From the NCBI GenBank assembly GCA_919901855.1, contig CAKKQC010000022.1, positions 94,251-158,250 of the forward strand: 64,000 bases of DNA, given 5' to 3'. Source of the DNA: a bacterium. Lineage in GTDB: Bacteria; Oederibacteriota; CAKKQC01. The notes below the pieces were generated by a model, which saw only the letters and a program-made list of their open reading frames with translations, did not search any database and had not been told where the DNA came from. Below, piece by piece: positions 9,753-18,648 of the stretch; positions within the stretch are counted from its first letter, which is position 1, and each line of letters begins with the position of its first letter. Position numbers and translations under genes: made by a program.

Positions 9753-11032
9753 GCGCCTCCCGGCTTCGCGCGGCGTTCCTGTTCCTCGTGATCGCCGCTC
9801 CCGTGCGTGCCGACCTCTGGTCCAGTGGGAATCTTCTGACTCCCGCCGAGCGCCGGGAGGAAATCCGGCTGAAGGAGGCCCGGCTCGAGGCGCTCATGGT
9901 CGCGCGCGGGCTTGACGGTATCCTGCTCACGAAGGCGCGCAACCACGCATGGCTGCTTGCGGGGTCGCGCACCTGGATCGTGGGCGCGCAGGCCGAGAGT
10001 CCCGTCTGGCTCCTCCTTGCGCGCGGCTCAACGGGAACCGTTGCGGTCCCCTCCGGGTCCGCCCAGGCCGGGAAGCGCTACCTCGTCGCCAGCAACATGG
10101 AGGGGCCGCGCCTCATGGCCGAGGAAGGGTTGCGGGGGCTGGGATGGACGGAGCGCCGGTATCCGTGGTTCGGGGGCGCGGGCGGCACCCAGGACCCGCG
10201 CCGCCGGATCGTGGACGACGTCATGCCGCGCGCGAAGCTCGGGTGCGACGGTCCGGTCGCGGGCACCGAGGACATTGGCGCCGACCTGTCGCGGATCCGG
10301 TTCCCCCTTACAGCCACGGAGATGCGGCGCATGCGGTGGCTGGGAGGCCGTTCGGGGGCCGCGGTGGCCGCCGTCTGCCGCGAGATCGCGCCCGGGATGC
10401 GCGAGACCGAGATCGGGAACCTGCTCGCGGCGAAGCTCGCGCGGGAGGGCCTCTCGCCGACCGTGATCCTGGTCGGAGTCGACGGGCGACTTGAGTCTTT
10501 CCGGCATCTCGTGCCGACGGACGAGAAACTCAAACGGCTGGCGCTCGTGAACCTGTGCGCGGAGAAGTGGGGGCTCGTGGTGGCGGTCAGCCGGCTGGTC
10601 CATTTCGGCCCCCTGCCCGCCGACCTGGCGGCCCGGATGCAGGCCTGCGCGACCGTCGACGCGACGTACCTCCGGGGCGCCCGCCCGGGCTCGACCTTCG
10701 GCGGGATCCTGGCCGAGGGCGCGGAGGCCTACGCGGCGATGGGATGGGCGGAGGAGTGGCGGAATCACCACCAGGGCGGGTCCATCGGGTACCTCGAGCG
10801 CGAGTCCCTGCTGGTCCCCGATAGCGCCGAGACGGTGGTGGAGGGGATGGCGCTCGCCTTCAATCCGACGCTCCCGGGCGTAAAGATCGAGGACACGATT
10901 CTCGTAGGCCCTCATGGGCCGGAGATCATGACCCGCGTCGAGGGATGGCCGGTTCGCCGGGTGGTCCTGGACGGGGCGATCTGGGAGCTTCCGGACATCC
11001 TGGTGCGGCCGGCCGGGGCGGGCTCCCGATGA
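9749..11032 (+). CDS. Exported M24-fold protein lacking most metal ligands
   Basis: Creatinase N-terminal domain and M24 (pita-bread) domain, as in Xaa-Pro peptidases. Metal positions are altered: the usual D-x-G and D-x-T-R segment reads VNLCAEKWGLVVAVSRLVHFG, so both aspartates are missing, and the usual EP segment reads FNPTLPGVKIED, keeping only the last glutamate. NHHQGGSIGY keeps a histidine. It is therefore probably not a normal metallopeptidase. The CTG at 9749, overlapping the previous TGA, is preferred because it adds a signal peptide (SASRLRAAFLFLVIAAPVRA, then DLW); the first conventional start, GTG 9788, would cut this off. Confidence 0.7.
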   Translation: MSASRLRAAFLFLVIAAPVRADLWSSGNLLTPAERREEIRLKEARLEALMVARGLDGILLTKARNHAWLLAGSRTWIVGAQAESPVWLLLARGSTGTVAVPSGSAQAGKRYLVASNMEGPRLMAEEGLRGLGWTERRYPWFGGAGGTQDPRRRIVDDVMPRAKLGCDGPVAGTEDIGADLSRIRFPLTATEMRRMRWLGGRSGAAVAAVCREIAPGMRETEIGNLLAAKLAREGLSPTVILVGVDGRLESFRHLVPTDEKLKRLALVNLCAEKWGLVVAVSRLVHFGPLPADLAARMQACATVDATYLRGARPGSTFGGILAEGAEAYAAMGWAEEWRNHHQGGSIGYLERESLLVPDSAETVVEGMALAFNPTLPGVKIEDTILVGPHGPEIMTRVEGWPVRRVVLDGAIWELPDILVRPAGAGSR

Positions 11033-11121
11033 CCGCGCGCGGTCCGGCAGCCCGGTATTTCGGCCTTCCCGGGGGTTCCCGGGCCTCCGGGAACCACCTG
11101 ACCCGGGGCGGCCGTGCATGC

Positions 11122-11127
11122 TATGGT
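11122..11127 (+). promoter_or_regulatory. Possible -10 box (TATGGT), six bases before the lipoprotein GTG
   Basis: TATGGT lies six bases before GTG 11134. If it is a -10 element, transcription would begin at or near the start codon. It fits a pattern seen at other genes in the window; no clear -35 is visible. Confidence 0.3.
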
Positions 11128-11133
11128 AAAAGG

Positions 11134-13011
11134 GTGATCCAGCCTTGCCGCAGGGCCGCAATTCCTGACCCACGCCCCCGACTGTCGGGTCTGCGGGCGC
11201 TGCCGGCCTGCCTCCTCGTTCTTGCCCTGGCGATCACGGGATGTGACCGGGTGGCGGGGCTGATCGGCTTCGGTGGGACGGATCTGTCCGCGACCGCGAA
11301 GGCGGCCTCCGAGATTTCATACCGGTCCCTCGTGGAGTCCCTGGCTCCCGTCTCGACCGGAGGGGGAGCGTCCGCCTCAACCATGCGCATCGACCTCACG
11401 CTCAAGATACGGACCGCGGCGGCGGGGACGGATGGATCGAGCCTGGTGGAAGCCGAGGTCGCCGACGGGAGCCAGGAAGTGGACGGCCGGCCGCGGCCCG
11501 GATCGCTCGCCGGCCAGAAGGCCACGTTCCGGATCAATGCGTTGCGCAAGTTCGACGCCTGGCAGGGGATCTCGTTTCCGTGCGGCGCGGAGTTGTTCGA
11601 ACTCGCGCTGCCCTCGGGCCGGCTCCGCAAAGGCGTGCACTGGAAGGCGGAAGGCCGGCGCGCCCTGCTTCGCCTTCAGGACGAGGTTTCCGTCGAGCGC
11701 GCGTTCGTGTTCGAGGGAGACGGCAAGCTCGGTGGCGAAGACGCCTGGCGGATCACGTTCACGATCGCGTCCGTGAAACGGGACCTCTCCGCGGGCGGAC
11801 AGCTCGAGATGGGAGGAACCGGCGAGGTCTGGCTCGCAAAGAAGGATCTCCGTCTGCTCAGGGGGACGGAGGTGCTGACCGGCCAGCTCACGAACAAGAC
11901 CATCTCGAATGAGCCTGGCAAGTTCGCCCAGGCGATGACGCTCATGGACGCGACGCTCGCGCCGCCGCGGATCGCGTCCGCGATCGAGACGCCGTCCCCG
12001 GATTCCGGAACGGCGGCGAAGGCGGGAGGGCCGGCGCCCGTCTCCGCACCGGCCAACCCGGTGCCGGCCGGGTCGTCCAAGGGGGCGGGCGCGGCGGTGG
12101 CGGCTCCATCCGCCACGGGCGCGCCGGCGGAGCGGCTGGTTTTCGTGAGCCATGCGACCGGCAAGCGCGAGGTCTGGTCGGTCGCGCCCGACGGAACGGG
12201 CAAGCACTGCCTGTCCGGGTTCACGAACGAGCATTGGTCGCCGTCGCTGGACGCCGAGGGGCGGACCCTTGCGTGCGCCTCCTCGAACGCGAAGGGGGTC
12301 AATGTCTGGATGATCGGACTGCTGGCGGGAGAACGGACGGCGCTCACCGAATTCGGGGAGACCGACGACATCGAGGTGGCCTGGTGCCACAACGGCCAGC
12401 GCCTGGTCTTCCTGCGTGACGGCAAGCTGTGGTCGGTGCATCGCGACGGGTACAACATGCAGAGTTTCGGCGTGGGGGGGCGCGCCGTGTCGATGGCGGC
12501 GACGAACGCGACTTCCCAGGTCGCCGTCGTCACGAACGAGCTGAACCAGAACAAGATCGTCGTCGTGGACGTCCTCAGCGGGGCCGTGCGGGAGCTGTTC
12601 GAGGGCGAGGATCCCGCGTGGTCCCCGGACGGCACCCAGATCGCGTACCACGGAACGGATTCGATCACGCTGGCCAACGCGGACGGGTCCAGCCCCCGCC
12701 AGCTCCTCAAGGGCGCTTTCGCGGACGGGGCGGTCATCTGGGAGCCGACGGGCAAGCGGGTCGCGGTGAGCCGGATCGAGGGCACCCAGCCCGACGTCTA
12801 CCTCGTGGAAGCCGCGGCGGGCGGGAAGGTGACGCGCGTGACGTTCCGGGGCGGCGTGGCGTGCGCGATCTCTCCCGCGGCGGACCGGGTCGCATACCTC
12901 CTGGACAACGATCTCTGGGTGGCGTCATCGGACGGCAACACGCAGGTCAGGATCACGGCGGACGGGGCGACCGAGCTGCCGGTCTGGTGGGGTAAGCACT
13001 ATGTGCCGTAA
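11134..13011 (+). CDS. Lipoprotein with C-terminal TolB-like (PD40) propeller
   Basis: A 625-residue exported lipoprotein: basic N-terminus, hydrophobic segment LPACLLVLALAITGC with the lipobox cysteine near residue 36. Residues about 45-300 are an unrecognised domain; a proline/alanine linker near 300-335 leads to a beta-propeller of PD40 repeats, for example SVAPDGTGKHCLSGFTNEHWSPSLDAEGRTLA and FEGEDPAWSPDGTQIAYHG. TolB-like propellers usually bind proteins. The start GTG 11134 is the only one close before the signal sequence. The end overlaps the next lipoprotein gene by 11 bases. Confidence 0.75.
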   Translation: MIQPCRRAAIPDPRPRLSGLRALPACLLVLALAITGCDRVAGLIGFGGTDLSATAKAASEISYRSLVESLAPVSTGGGASASTMRIDLTLKIRTAAAGTDGSSLVEAEVADGSQEVDGRPRPGSLAGQKATFRINALRKFDAWQGISFPCGAELFELALPSGRLRKGVHWKAEGRRALLRLQDEVSVERAFVFEGDGKLGGEDAWRITFTIASVKRDLSAGGQLEMGGTGEVWLAKKDLRLLRGTEVLTGQLTNKTISNEPGKFAQAMTLMDATLAPPRIASAIETPSPDSGTAAKAGGPAPVSAPANPVPAGSSKGAGAAVAAPSATGAPAERLVFVSHATGKREVWSVAPDGTGKHCLSGFTNEHWSPSLDAEGRTLACASSNAKGVNVWMIGLLAGERTALTEFGETDDIEVAWCHNGQRLVFLRDGKLWSVHRDGYNMQSFGVGGRAVSMAATNATSQVAVVTNELNQNKIVVVDVLSGAVRELFEGEDPAWSPDGTQIAYHGTDSITLANADGSSPRQLLKGAFADGAVIWEPTGKRVAVSRIEGTQPDVYLVEAAAGGKVTRVTFRGGVACAISPAADRVAYLLDNDLWVASSDGNTQVRITADGATELPVWWGKHYVP

Positions 13012-13948
13012 TCGTGCATGGTTCCTGTGCCTGGTCGCGGCGTGCCTCGCCGGGCCCGTCCTCGGGCTGCAAGGTTGCGGGAAGAAGGCGCCCCCCCCGG
13101 TGGCGCAGAAGGTCGAGAAGAAGGGGCCGCCCTTGCCTCCCGGGCTCCTGGTCTACTCCTGCGGCGGCTCGATCTGGAAGCTGCCGAAAGGCCAGCCCGC
13201 GGAGAAGATCGTGGGTGGAAGCGTTTGGTTCCCCGCGCTCAAGGGGGACGAGACGCTGGTCGCCTACTGGGAGGATCTCGGGGACCGGATGGCCATGAAC
13301 ATCCTGAACCTCTCCTCGAAGGCCGTGACCCGGGTGGGGGCGTGGCACACGTTGGGGGCCCTGGGCCGGAATCTGAACCTGCGCAACGCCCCGGTCTGGT
13401 CGGACGCGAAGAACGTGCTCCTGTTCGCGGACGGCCGGCAGATCTGGCAGGTCGAGGCGGACGGCACCAACCTCCAGACGATCTACGAACACGCCGAGGG
13501 AGGGTGCTACAGCGTTTCGCCGTCTCCCGACGGCACGCGGATCGCGTTCGTGGGCGTGGGCGAGAAGGACCAGAACCTCTGGACCTACTCGACGCTCACG
13601 CACAAGGCCCAGCCCGTGACGGAGTACACGAACAAGGACGGAGCCGTGGGCTCGCCGTCCTGGTCCCCGAAGGGCGATCCGATCGTGTTCGTGCTCTACA
13701 AGTCCGAGGACGCGAACATCTGGCGCGTGCTTTCGGAGGGGGGCGTCTCCATGCAGATCACGCGGGAGGGGCGGACCAACTCCCCGGTATGGGATCCCAC
13801 GGGCGCGAAGATCGCGGCCGCTTCGGGCACCCAGAACCCGCTGCTCTGGCAGATTCACCTCATCAGCGCCACGGACGGCAAGTTCCTCGAGCAGCTCACG
13901 ACCACGTCCCCCGGAGGCTTCTCGCCCTCGATTGCCGGCGCCTGGTAG
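13001..13948 (+). CDS. PD40 beta-propeller lipoprotein
   Basis: A 315-residue protein with a lipoprotein signal ending GLQGC (cysteine near residue 26), a short lysine/proline linker and then propeller blades throughout: SVSPSPDGTRIAFVGVGEKDQN, SPSWSPKGDPIVFVLYKSED and NSPVWDPTGAKIAAASG. It resembles the C-terminal half of the gene before it and overlaps that gene, so the pair probably arose by duplication and acts together at the membrane. Ligand or partner unknown. Confidence 0.8.
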   Translation: MCRNRAWFLCLVAACLAGPVLGLQGCGKKAPPPVAQKVEKKGPPLPPGLLVYSCGGSIWKLPKGQPAEKIVGGSVWFPALKGDETLVAYWEDLGDRMAMNILNLSSKAVTRVGAWHTLGALGRNLNLRNAPVWSDAKNVLLFADGRQIWQVEADGTNLQTIYEHAEGGCYSVSPSPDGTRIAFVGVGEKDQNLWTYSTLTHKAQPVTEYTNKDGAVGSPSWSPKGDPIVFVLYKSEDANIWRVLSEGGVSMQITREGRTNSPVWDPTGAKIAAASGTQNPLLWQIHLISATDGKFLEQLTTTSPGGFSPSIAGAW

Positions 13949-14000
13949 GTTCCTCCGCAGGGGGAATCCCGCCAGCCGCGGCCCTATTTCTCCGCGATGT

Positions 14001-14006
14001 TACAAT
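14001..14006 (+). promoter_or_regulatory. Possible -10 box TACAAT seven bases before ATG 14014
   Basis: TACAAT matches the -10 consensus in five of six positions and sits seven bases before the ATG of the propeller fragment, which has no Shine-Dalgarno. This would give a leaderless transcript. No good -35 is visible. Confidence 0.35.
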
Positions 14007-14013
14007 ACGTCCA

Positions 14014-14352
14014 ATGCACCTGCTGATTCTTCTGGCCGTGATGTGGCTGGACGCGTCTCCGCGTGCCGCTACCGTCCCCGTGCTGACTCACCGTTACACC
14101 TACCATGCCGCCTCGAGTTCTGACCAGGGCGTAGGCATCGCGATGGGGAGTGACGGGGATATCTTCGTCACGGGTCGCGTCGGGAATGGCTGTGGAGGGA
14201 CCGGGGACATCTACGTGGCCCGCCTTGATGCCTCTCTGAACAAGAAGTGGGAGGTCGTGCTCGATGTGGGGGGCTGCAAGGACAACTATCCAACCGGGAT
14301 CGCCGTGTACGACACCCGGTCTGAGAAAGGCATTCGGAATAGCGCGTCTTAA
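14014..14352 (+). pseudogene. Fragment of an exported SBBP-type propeller protein
   Basis: A signal-like start (MHLLILLAVMWLDASPRAA) is followed by two blades that look like SBBP repeats: GIAMGSDGDIFVTGRVGNGCGGTGDIYVARLDASLNKKWE. Proteins of this kind normally carry many such repeats over several hundred residues. Here the pattern stops abruptly at GIAVYDT, after which 11 unrelated residues precede a TAA. The last 89 bases are shared with another reading frame that continues downstream. A deletion or frameshift near 14310 probably removed the rest. Confidence 0.6.
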
Positions 14353-14641
14353 GTCCAAGGACAATTTCCGGGGGACGCGCAAGGGGCTGGTCTACGTGCC
14401 CAAGGGTAAGACCAAAATGTTCGCGCGCAAGGAGGAGACCGTCGACGTTGCCACCGGCCAACCGGTGGAAATCGATCTCTTTGACGACAAGGGCAAGCGA
14501 ACGTATCACTTGGCGGTCAAGAAGCTGGGCGTCCACAATGGCGTCGCGGTTGCGGAAGACACCGAGACGGAAACGGAGGGCCCGGTGGGTACGGTAAGGC
14601 AGCGTACCGTTGCGACAAAGGTGGAGGTGGAGACGGAATGA
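14264..14641 (+). pseudogene. C-terminal remnant of an unrecognised protein
   Basis: From about 14320 the reading frame looks like real protein (KSKDNFRGTRKGLVYVPKGK, then ATGQPVEIDLFDDKGKRTYHLAVKKLGV), with alternating charged and hydrophobic residues and a threonine/glutamate-rich tail. The first 18 residues are shared with the propeller fragment in another frame and do not look coding, and no ribosome site precedes the ATG. I read it as the tail of a gene whose front was lost at the same junction that truncated the propeller gene. Family unknown. Confidence 0.4.
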
Positions 14642-14657
14642 GTAAGGTGAGGTTAAC

Positions 14658-15851
14658 GTGAGGACCATGATCGTAGCGGGCGCGTTTGCGGCAGTGCTGG
14701 CCGTGGGGCTAGGGCGGGCGCAAGCCTCGAAGCTGAAGGCGCCAGAGCCTTCGATGTCCCAAGCTGCGGCGAGCGCGACGCAGTCCGTGCAGGCCGGTCT
14801 CGCACCGACGCGCACGGCAACTGGCCGTCCTGCCGATCTCGATCCGCGCATTCCATGGCTCGAGGATCTGGGCATTCCCCAGAGCGGAGGTCCGGAGCCA
14901 CTGGTGAAGGTGGCAAGCTGCGCTCAGCCGCTGCCCGGCGCTGTCGTGGACCTCTTCGATCTAGATGGTGACTTGGTTATGCAGGTGAATGGGGTGGATC
15001 GAGTGGTGTTGAAGGCCAGCTGTGAAGGGAAGGTTCTCTGGTCACATCTTCTGCGTGAGGGCGTGGGCTGGAGAGTTGTTACCGATGGGAGAAGAATCTA
15101 CTGCGTGCCCTTGACCATTCCCGAAGACACGAATGTTAGGGAGCCGATTCTTGCGTACGACGGGGATGGCAAGCTGGCGGGAAGGATCGAGTGGCCCATT
15201 CCGCGAGGAGAAGGCGCGGGCGCCATCGTGCTGAAGGATGGCTGCATCATTGGCGAGGCGATGAGCGGTCGCCGAATCCATGTACGCACAGACCCGACGA
15301 GCACGGTTGACCCCGAGGTCATAGTGACGGTGAGGGATGTGATGGCGGGCGGTGAGGGCGTATCGAAGGAGGAGCATCATCGGCTTTGGAGAGAAGGCAA
15401 GGTGGCCTTGGGGATTCGGAAGAAGGAGGTGCCTGGTGATCCGGTGAAAGCTCGGGGCATTTCCAACCGTCGGCTACGTGCCGCGAAGCCTTGGGTGGGT
15501 AGGATTCTGCGTGTTCGCGATCTCCCCGGATTCGACTCGAAAGACCGTAGTGCGGGGGACTGGTGGAAACCGGGATTCGCGATCGGGTCCGTCGTGCGCT
15601 TGGAGAAGGACGGCAATGTGTGGATTATGGCATCTCTGCTGAACCCGCACCATCTGTCGGCTTCGGAGATGCTTAGGAAAGATCGACCAGTTGAAAAGGA
15701 TAGAAACGTGCTGGCTTGCTTCGATGTGCAAGGAAAGCTACGCGGTTACGTGATCGAACCGCGGGAGAATATGGGCTTCTTCTCTGTGGATGAGGCTCTT
15801 TATCTTTGGTTGGGGGATCGGCTTGAGCGATGGGAATGCCGGGGGCGTTAA
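14658..15851 (+). CDS. Exported protein of unknown function
   Basis: A 397-residue protein with a signal peptide (MRTMIVAGAFAAVLAVGLGRAQA) and no family I recognise. The middle has short repeated phrases of a propeller-like kind (DLFDLDGDLVMQVNGVDRVVLKASCEGKVLWSHLL; ILAYDGDGKLAGRIEWP; LACFDVQGKLRGYVIEP), suggesting a beta-rich fold that reads out stored values. Base composition is less GC-rich than the surrounding genes, so it may be acquired. The start is GTG 14658, just after the preceding remnant. Confidence 0.6.
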   Translation: MRTMIVAGAFAAVLAVGLGRAQASKLKAPEPSMSQAAASATQSVQAGLAPTRTATGRPADLDPRIPWLEDLGIPQSGGPEPLVKVASCAQPLPGAVVDLFDLDGDLVMQVNGVDRVVLKASCEGKVLWSHLLREGVGWRVVTDGRRIYCVPLTIPEDTNVREPILAYDGDGKLAGRIEWPIPRGEGAGAIVLKDGCIIGEAMSGRRIHVRTDPTSTVDPEVIVTVRDVMAGGEGVSKEEHHRLWREGKVALGIRKKEVPGDPVKARGISNRRLRAAKPWVGRILRVRDLPGFDSKDRSAGDWWKPGFAIGSVVRLEKDGNVWIMASLLNPHHLSASEMLRKDRPVEKDRNVLACFDVQGKLRGYVIEPRENMGFFSVDEALYLWLGDRLERWECRGR

Positions 15852-15861
15852 CTCCTTGAGG

Positions 15862-16515
15862 ATGACCCAAAGCCGCCGAACGCGTGTGCTATTGGCGTTG
15901 GCGGTTCTGTTTGTTCCAGCTGTCCTGATGGGCATGGAAGCGCCGGATTTCGCAACGAGCTCTTCCGGTGGACAGTTGCGGACCATTTCGGGCGCGCAAC
16001 TCCCTCTGCCGTCCGAGGTTGTGCTCAAGCCATTTCGAGCCTACGATGCGTCACTGGGAGAATTCCGCGAGGTAGGCGAGAAGGTGCTCTTTCAGGGCCA
16101 AGTCCGGGTACCTATTCGGGTCTACCTTGCAGCCGTGGTGTTGGGCGAGATTGACCGTGCCCGCGAGCTTGACCTGGATGATGCAGGGAAGTCCGTGTGG
16201 ACATCGGACAGGGCGCTGTCCGGCGGTCCGGGACAATCAGCAGGCTGGCATGAGCTGACGTGGGATGGCCGTGCTGCGGGCGGCCTCTGCGTGGCCTCCG
16301 GGAAGTACACGGCGGTCTTTGTCGCGGGGGATCAGGCGGAGCGGGAACGCAAAGTCGTGCACCTCAACGTCCTCGAGTCCGATGGGGGGCTCGGGGGCGG
16401 GGCGTACAGTATCGCGGGTCGAGCCGGGGGTTCTCCTGGTGGCAACTCGGGCAAGGGTGGTGGTGCACCGGGTGCCGGCGGGAGCGGAGGGAGTTTAGCA
16501 GCTTCAGGCGCTTGA
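15862..16515 (+). CDS. Exported protein with FlgD-like Ig domain and glycine-rich tail
   Basis: Signal peptide after MTQSRRTRVLLALAVLFVPAVLMG, then a domain whose WHELTWDGRAAGGLCVASGKYTAVFVAGDQ is the FlgD-type Ig signature often seen at the end of secreted proteins. A glycine-rich tail runs to TGA 16513-16515. The same frame then stays open for 51 more codons, with a proline/asparagine/glycine-rich composition, to TGA 16669-16671, so the original protein was probably 269 residues and a stop has arisen inside it. ATG 15862 follows TTGAGG, a weak ribosome site. Confidence 0.6.
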   Translation: MTQSRRTRVLLALAVLFVPAVLMGMEAPDFATSSSGGQLRTISGAQLPLPSEVVLKPFRAYDASLGEFREVGEKVLFQGQVRVPIRVYLAAVVLGEIDRARELDLDDAGKSVWTSDRALSGGPGQSAGWHELTWDGRAAGGLCVASGKYTAVFVAGDQAERERKVVHLNVLESDGGLGGGAYSIAGRAGGSPGGNSGKGGGAPGAGGSGGSLAASGA

Positions 16516-16816
16516 TCGGCTGTCTCGACAGGGAATCCATCTGCCCCAATTGCCGGTCCTACGAGCACGGAGGCACCTCACGACAACGGATGGCACGATG
16601 GCAACAACCCGAACGGGTTCACCATCGACCACCCCGACACGAGCAACGGGCAGGGCAACAACCATCATTGACCTATCCGGGGAATCGCGAGGAAACGCAC
16701 TGTCTGGCTTGAGGAAACGGGGATAGCCGCACCGCACTCCTTCTTGCGAGGCCGAGGATGACTTGGGATAGAATGAATGCTCTCTCATAGACAGAAGCAG
16801 ACCCAAGGAGGCATGC
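16516..16816 (+). other. Intergenic stretch: in-frame extension of the previous gene, then tkt leader
   Basis: 16516-16671 continues the reading frame of the preceding FlgD-Ig protein after its stop. 16672-16768 shows nothing I recognise. TAGAAT at 16769-16774 is a plausible -10 box for tkt, and AAGGAGG at 16805-16811 is a strong ribosome site for ATG 16817. No tRNA or small RNA is evident. Confidence 0.5.
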
Positions 16817-18637
16817 ATGGCGCCGACGATTGACCAGCTCGCGAAGATGGGCCAGAAGCTCCGCAGGCACAGTATCCTGATGACGACCGAGGCGGGAAGC
16901 GGCCATCCCACGACGTGCATGTCCGCCGCCGACATCATGTCCGTCCTCTTCTTCTCCGAGATGAAGTTCAACCCCGCGAATCCCGCTCAGCGCGACGCCG
17001 ATCTCTTCGTCCTCTCCAAGGGCCATGCGGCCCCGATCTGGTATGCGGCACTGCGCGAGACGGGCGCGATCGACGACGACCTCCTGACCCTGCGCAAGTT
17101 CACGAGCCGCCTCGAAGGCCACCCGATGCCCCGGCTGCCGTGGACGAAGGTCGCGACAGGGTCGCTCGGCCAGGGCCTCTCGGCCGCGGCCGGTATGGCG
17201 GTGGCCAAGCGCATGGACGGGTACCCCTCGCGCGTGTACTGCCTGCTCGGCGACGGCGAGACGGCCGAGGGGTCGGTGTGGGAGGCCGCGCAGTTCGCGT
17301 CCTTCAACAAGCTCGACAACCTCTGCGCGATCGTGGACATGAACGCGCTGGGGCAGAGCGGTCCGACCATGCACCGGCACGACGCGGCGGCGCTGGCCGC
17401 CAAGTGGACGGCGTTCGGCTGGCAGGCGGTCGTGGCCGACGGCCACAACGTCCAGGCGCTGCTTGACGCGTTCGCGAAAGCCCGGGCCGGCTCGGGGAAG
17501 CCGACGGCGATCGTGGCCGTGACCGAGAAGGGCAAGGGCGTGTCGTTCACCGAGGGCAAGGAAGCCTGGCACGGCAAGGCGATGAAGAAGGACGAGGCCG
17601 CCAAGGCCGTGGCCGAGCTGGGCGACACGGAGATCACGCTAAAGCCACAGGCCGTGAGCTGGGCGGCGAACGCGGCCCCCGCGGACGCCCCCCAGCCCTG
17701 GGTTCCGCCGTACAAGATCGGGGACGAGGCCGCGACGCGCGAAGCGTACGGCACCGCGCTCGTGAAGCTGGGGGAGACCGGCAAGGACGTCGTCGTCACG
17801 GACGGCGAGGTCAAGAACTCGACGTACGCGGATAAATTCAAGAAGGCCTATCCCGACAGGTTCGTCGAGGGATTCATTGCCGAACAGAACATGGTCGGCG
17901 TCGCGCTGGGGATGGCCACCGAGGGCAAGATCGCGTTCGCGTCCTCGTTCGCCTGCTTCCTCTCGCGCGCCTACGACTTCATCCGGATGGCCGGCTTCTC
18001 GCACCCCAAACACCTGATCCTGTGCGGAAGCCACGCGGGCGTCTCGATCGGCGAGGACGGACCCTCGCAGATGGCGCTCGAGGACCTGGCCATGATGCGA
18101 CCGCTGTTCAACACGACCGTCCTCTATCCGAGCGACGCCGTCTGTGCCGAGCGGCTGGTCTACGAAGCCGCGAAGACCGACGGGATCGTGTATATCCGGA
18201 CGAGCCGGCCGAAAACCAAGGTCCTGTATGACGCCAATGAGACCTTCCCGGTCGGGGGTTCCAAGGTCCTGCGCGCCTCGGGGTCGGACCAGGCCACGGT
18301 CGTGGCCGCGGGCGTGACCGTCTACGAGGCGCTCATCGCGTGGGAAAAGCTCAAGACCGAGGGGATCGCGATCCGGGTCGTCGACGCCTACTCGATCAAG
18401 CCGATCGACACGGCGACACTCCAGCGGGCGGCCCTCGAGACGAAGAAGATGGTCACGGTCGAGGACCACTCGCCCAACGGCGGGCTGGGCGAGGCCGTCT
18501 GCCAGGCGGTCGCGGGGAAGGCCCCGGTGACCCTCCTGGGAGTGCGCAAGGTCCCGCAGTCCGGGACGCCTACGGAACTGCTGGCGGCCTACGGCATCGA
18601 CGCGGCAGCGATCGTCGCGGCAGTGAAGTCGGCCTGA
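16817..18637 (+). CDS. tkt: Transketolase
   Basis: Thiamin-diphosphate enzyme of the pentose phosphate pathway moving two-carbon units between sugar phosphates. The 606-residue protein has the N-terminal GSGHPTTCMSAADI, SKGHAAP, GSLGQGLSAAAGMA, and the diphosphate-binding GDGETAEGSVWEA to N motif. The second half has EGFIAEQNMVGVALGMA, FLSRAYDFIRM and HAGVSIGEDGPSQMALEDLAMMR. It is the shorter form that is common outside Proteobacteria, with both halves in one chain. Confidence 0.95.
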   Translation: MAPTIDQLAKMGQKLRRHSILMTTEAGSGHPTTCMSAADIMSVLFFSEMKFNPANPAQRDADLFVLSKGHAAPIWYAALRETGAIDDDLLTLRKFTSRLEGHPMPRLPWTKVATGSLGQGLSAAAGMAVAKRMDGYPSRVYCLLGDGETAEGSVWEAAQFASFNKLDNLCAIVDMNALGQSGPTMHRHDAAALAAKWTAFGWQAVVADGHNVQALLDAFAKARAGSGKPTAIVAVTEKGKGVSFTEGKEAWHGKAMKKDEAAKAVAELGDTEITLKPQAVSWAANAAPADAPQPWVPPYKIGDEAATREAYGTALVKLGETGKDVVVTDGEVKNSTYADKFKKAYPDRFVEGFIAEQNMVGVALGMATEGKIAFASSFACFLSRAYDFIRMAGFSHPKHLILCGSHAGVSIGEDGPSQMALEDLAMMRPLFNTTVLYPSDAVCAERLVYEAAKTDGIVYIRTSRPKTKVLYDANETFPVGGSKVLRASGSDQATVVAAGVTVYEALIAWEKLKTEGIAIRVVDAYSIKPIDTATLQRAALETKKMVTVEDHSPNGGLGEAVCQAVAGKAPVTLLGVRKVPQSGTPTELLAAYGIDAAAIVAAVKSA

Positions 18638-18648
18638 GCCCCCACGTC

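Noticed and set aside
16513..16515. TGA as selenocysteine or a recoded codon
   Set aside because: TGA ends many certain genes in this window (pgk neighbours, pyr genes), no selenocysteine-insertion hairpin is apparent and the protein is not of a selenoprotein family.
16260..16712. A 150-codon frame overlapping the end of the FlgD-Ig gene
   Set aside because: It is read in another frame of a real gene and has shadow-type composition. The sequence after 16515 continues better in the FlgD-Ig frame.
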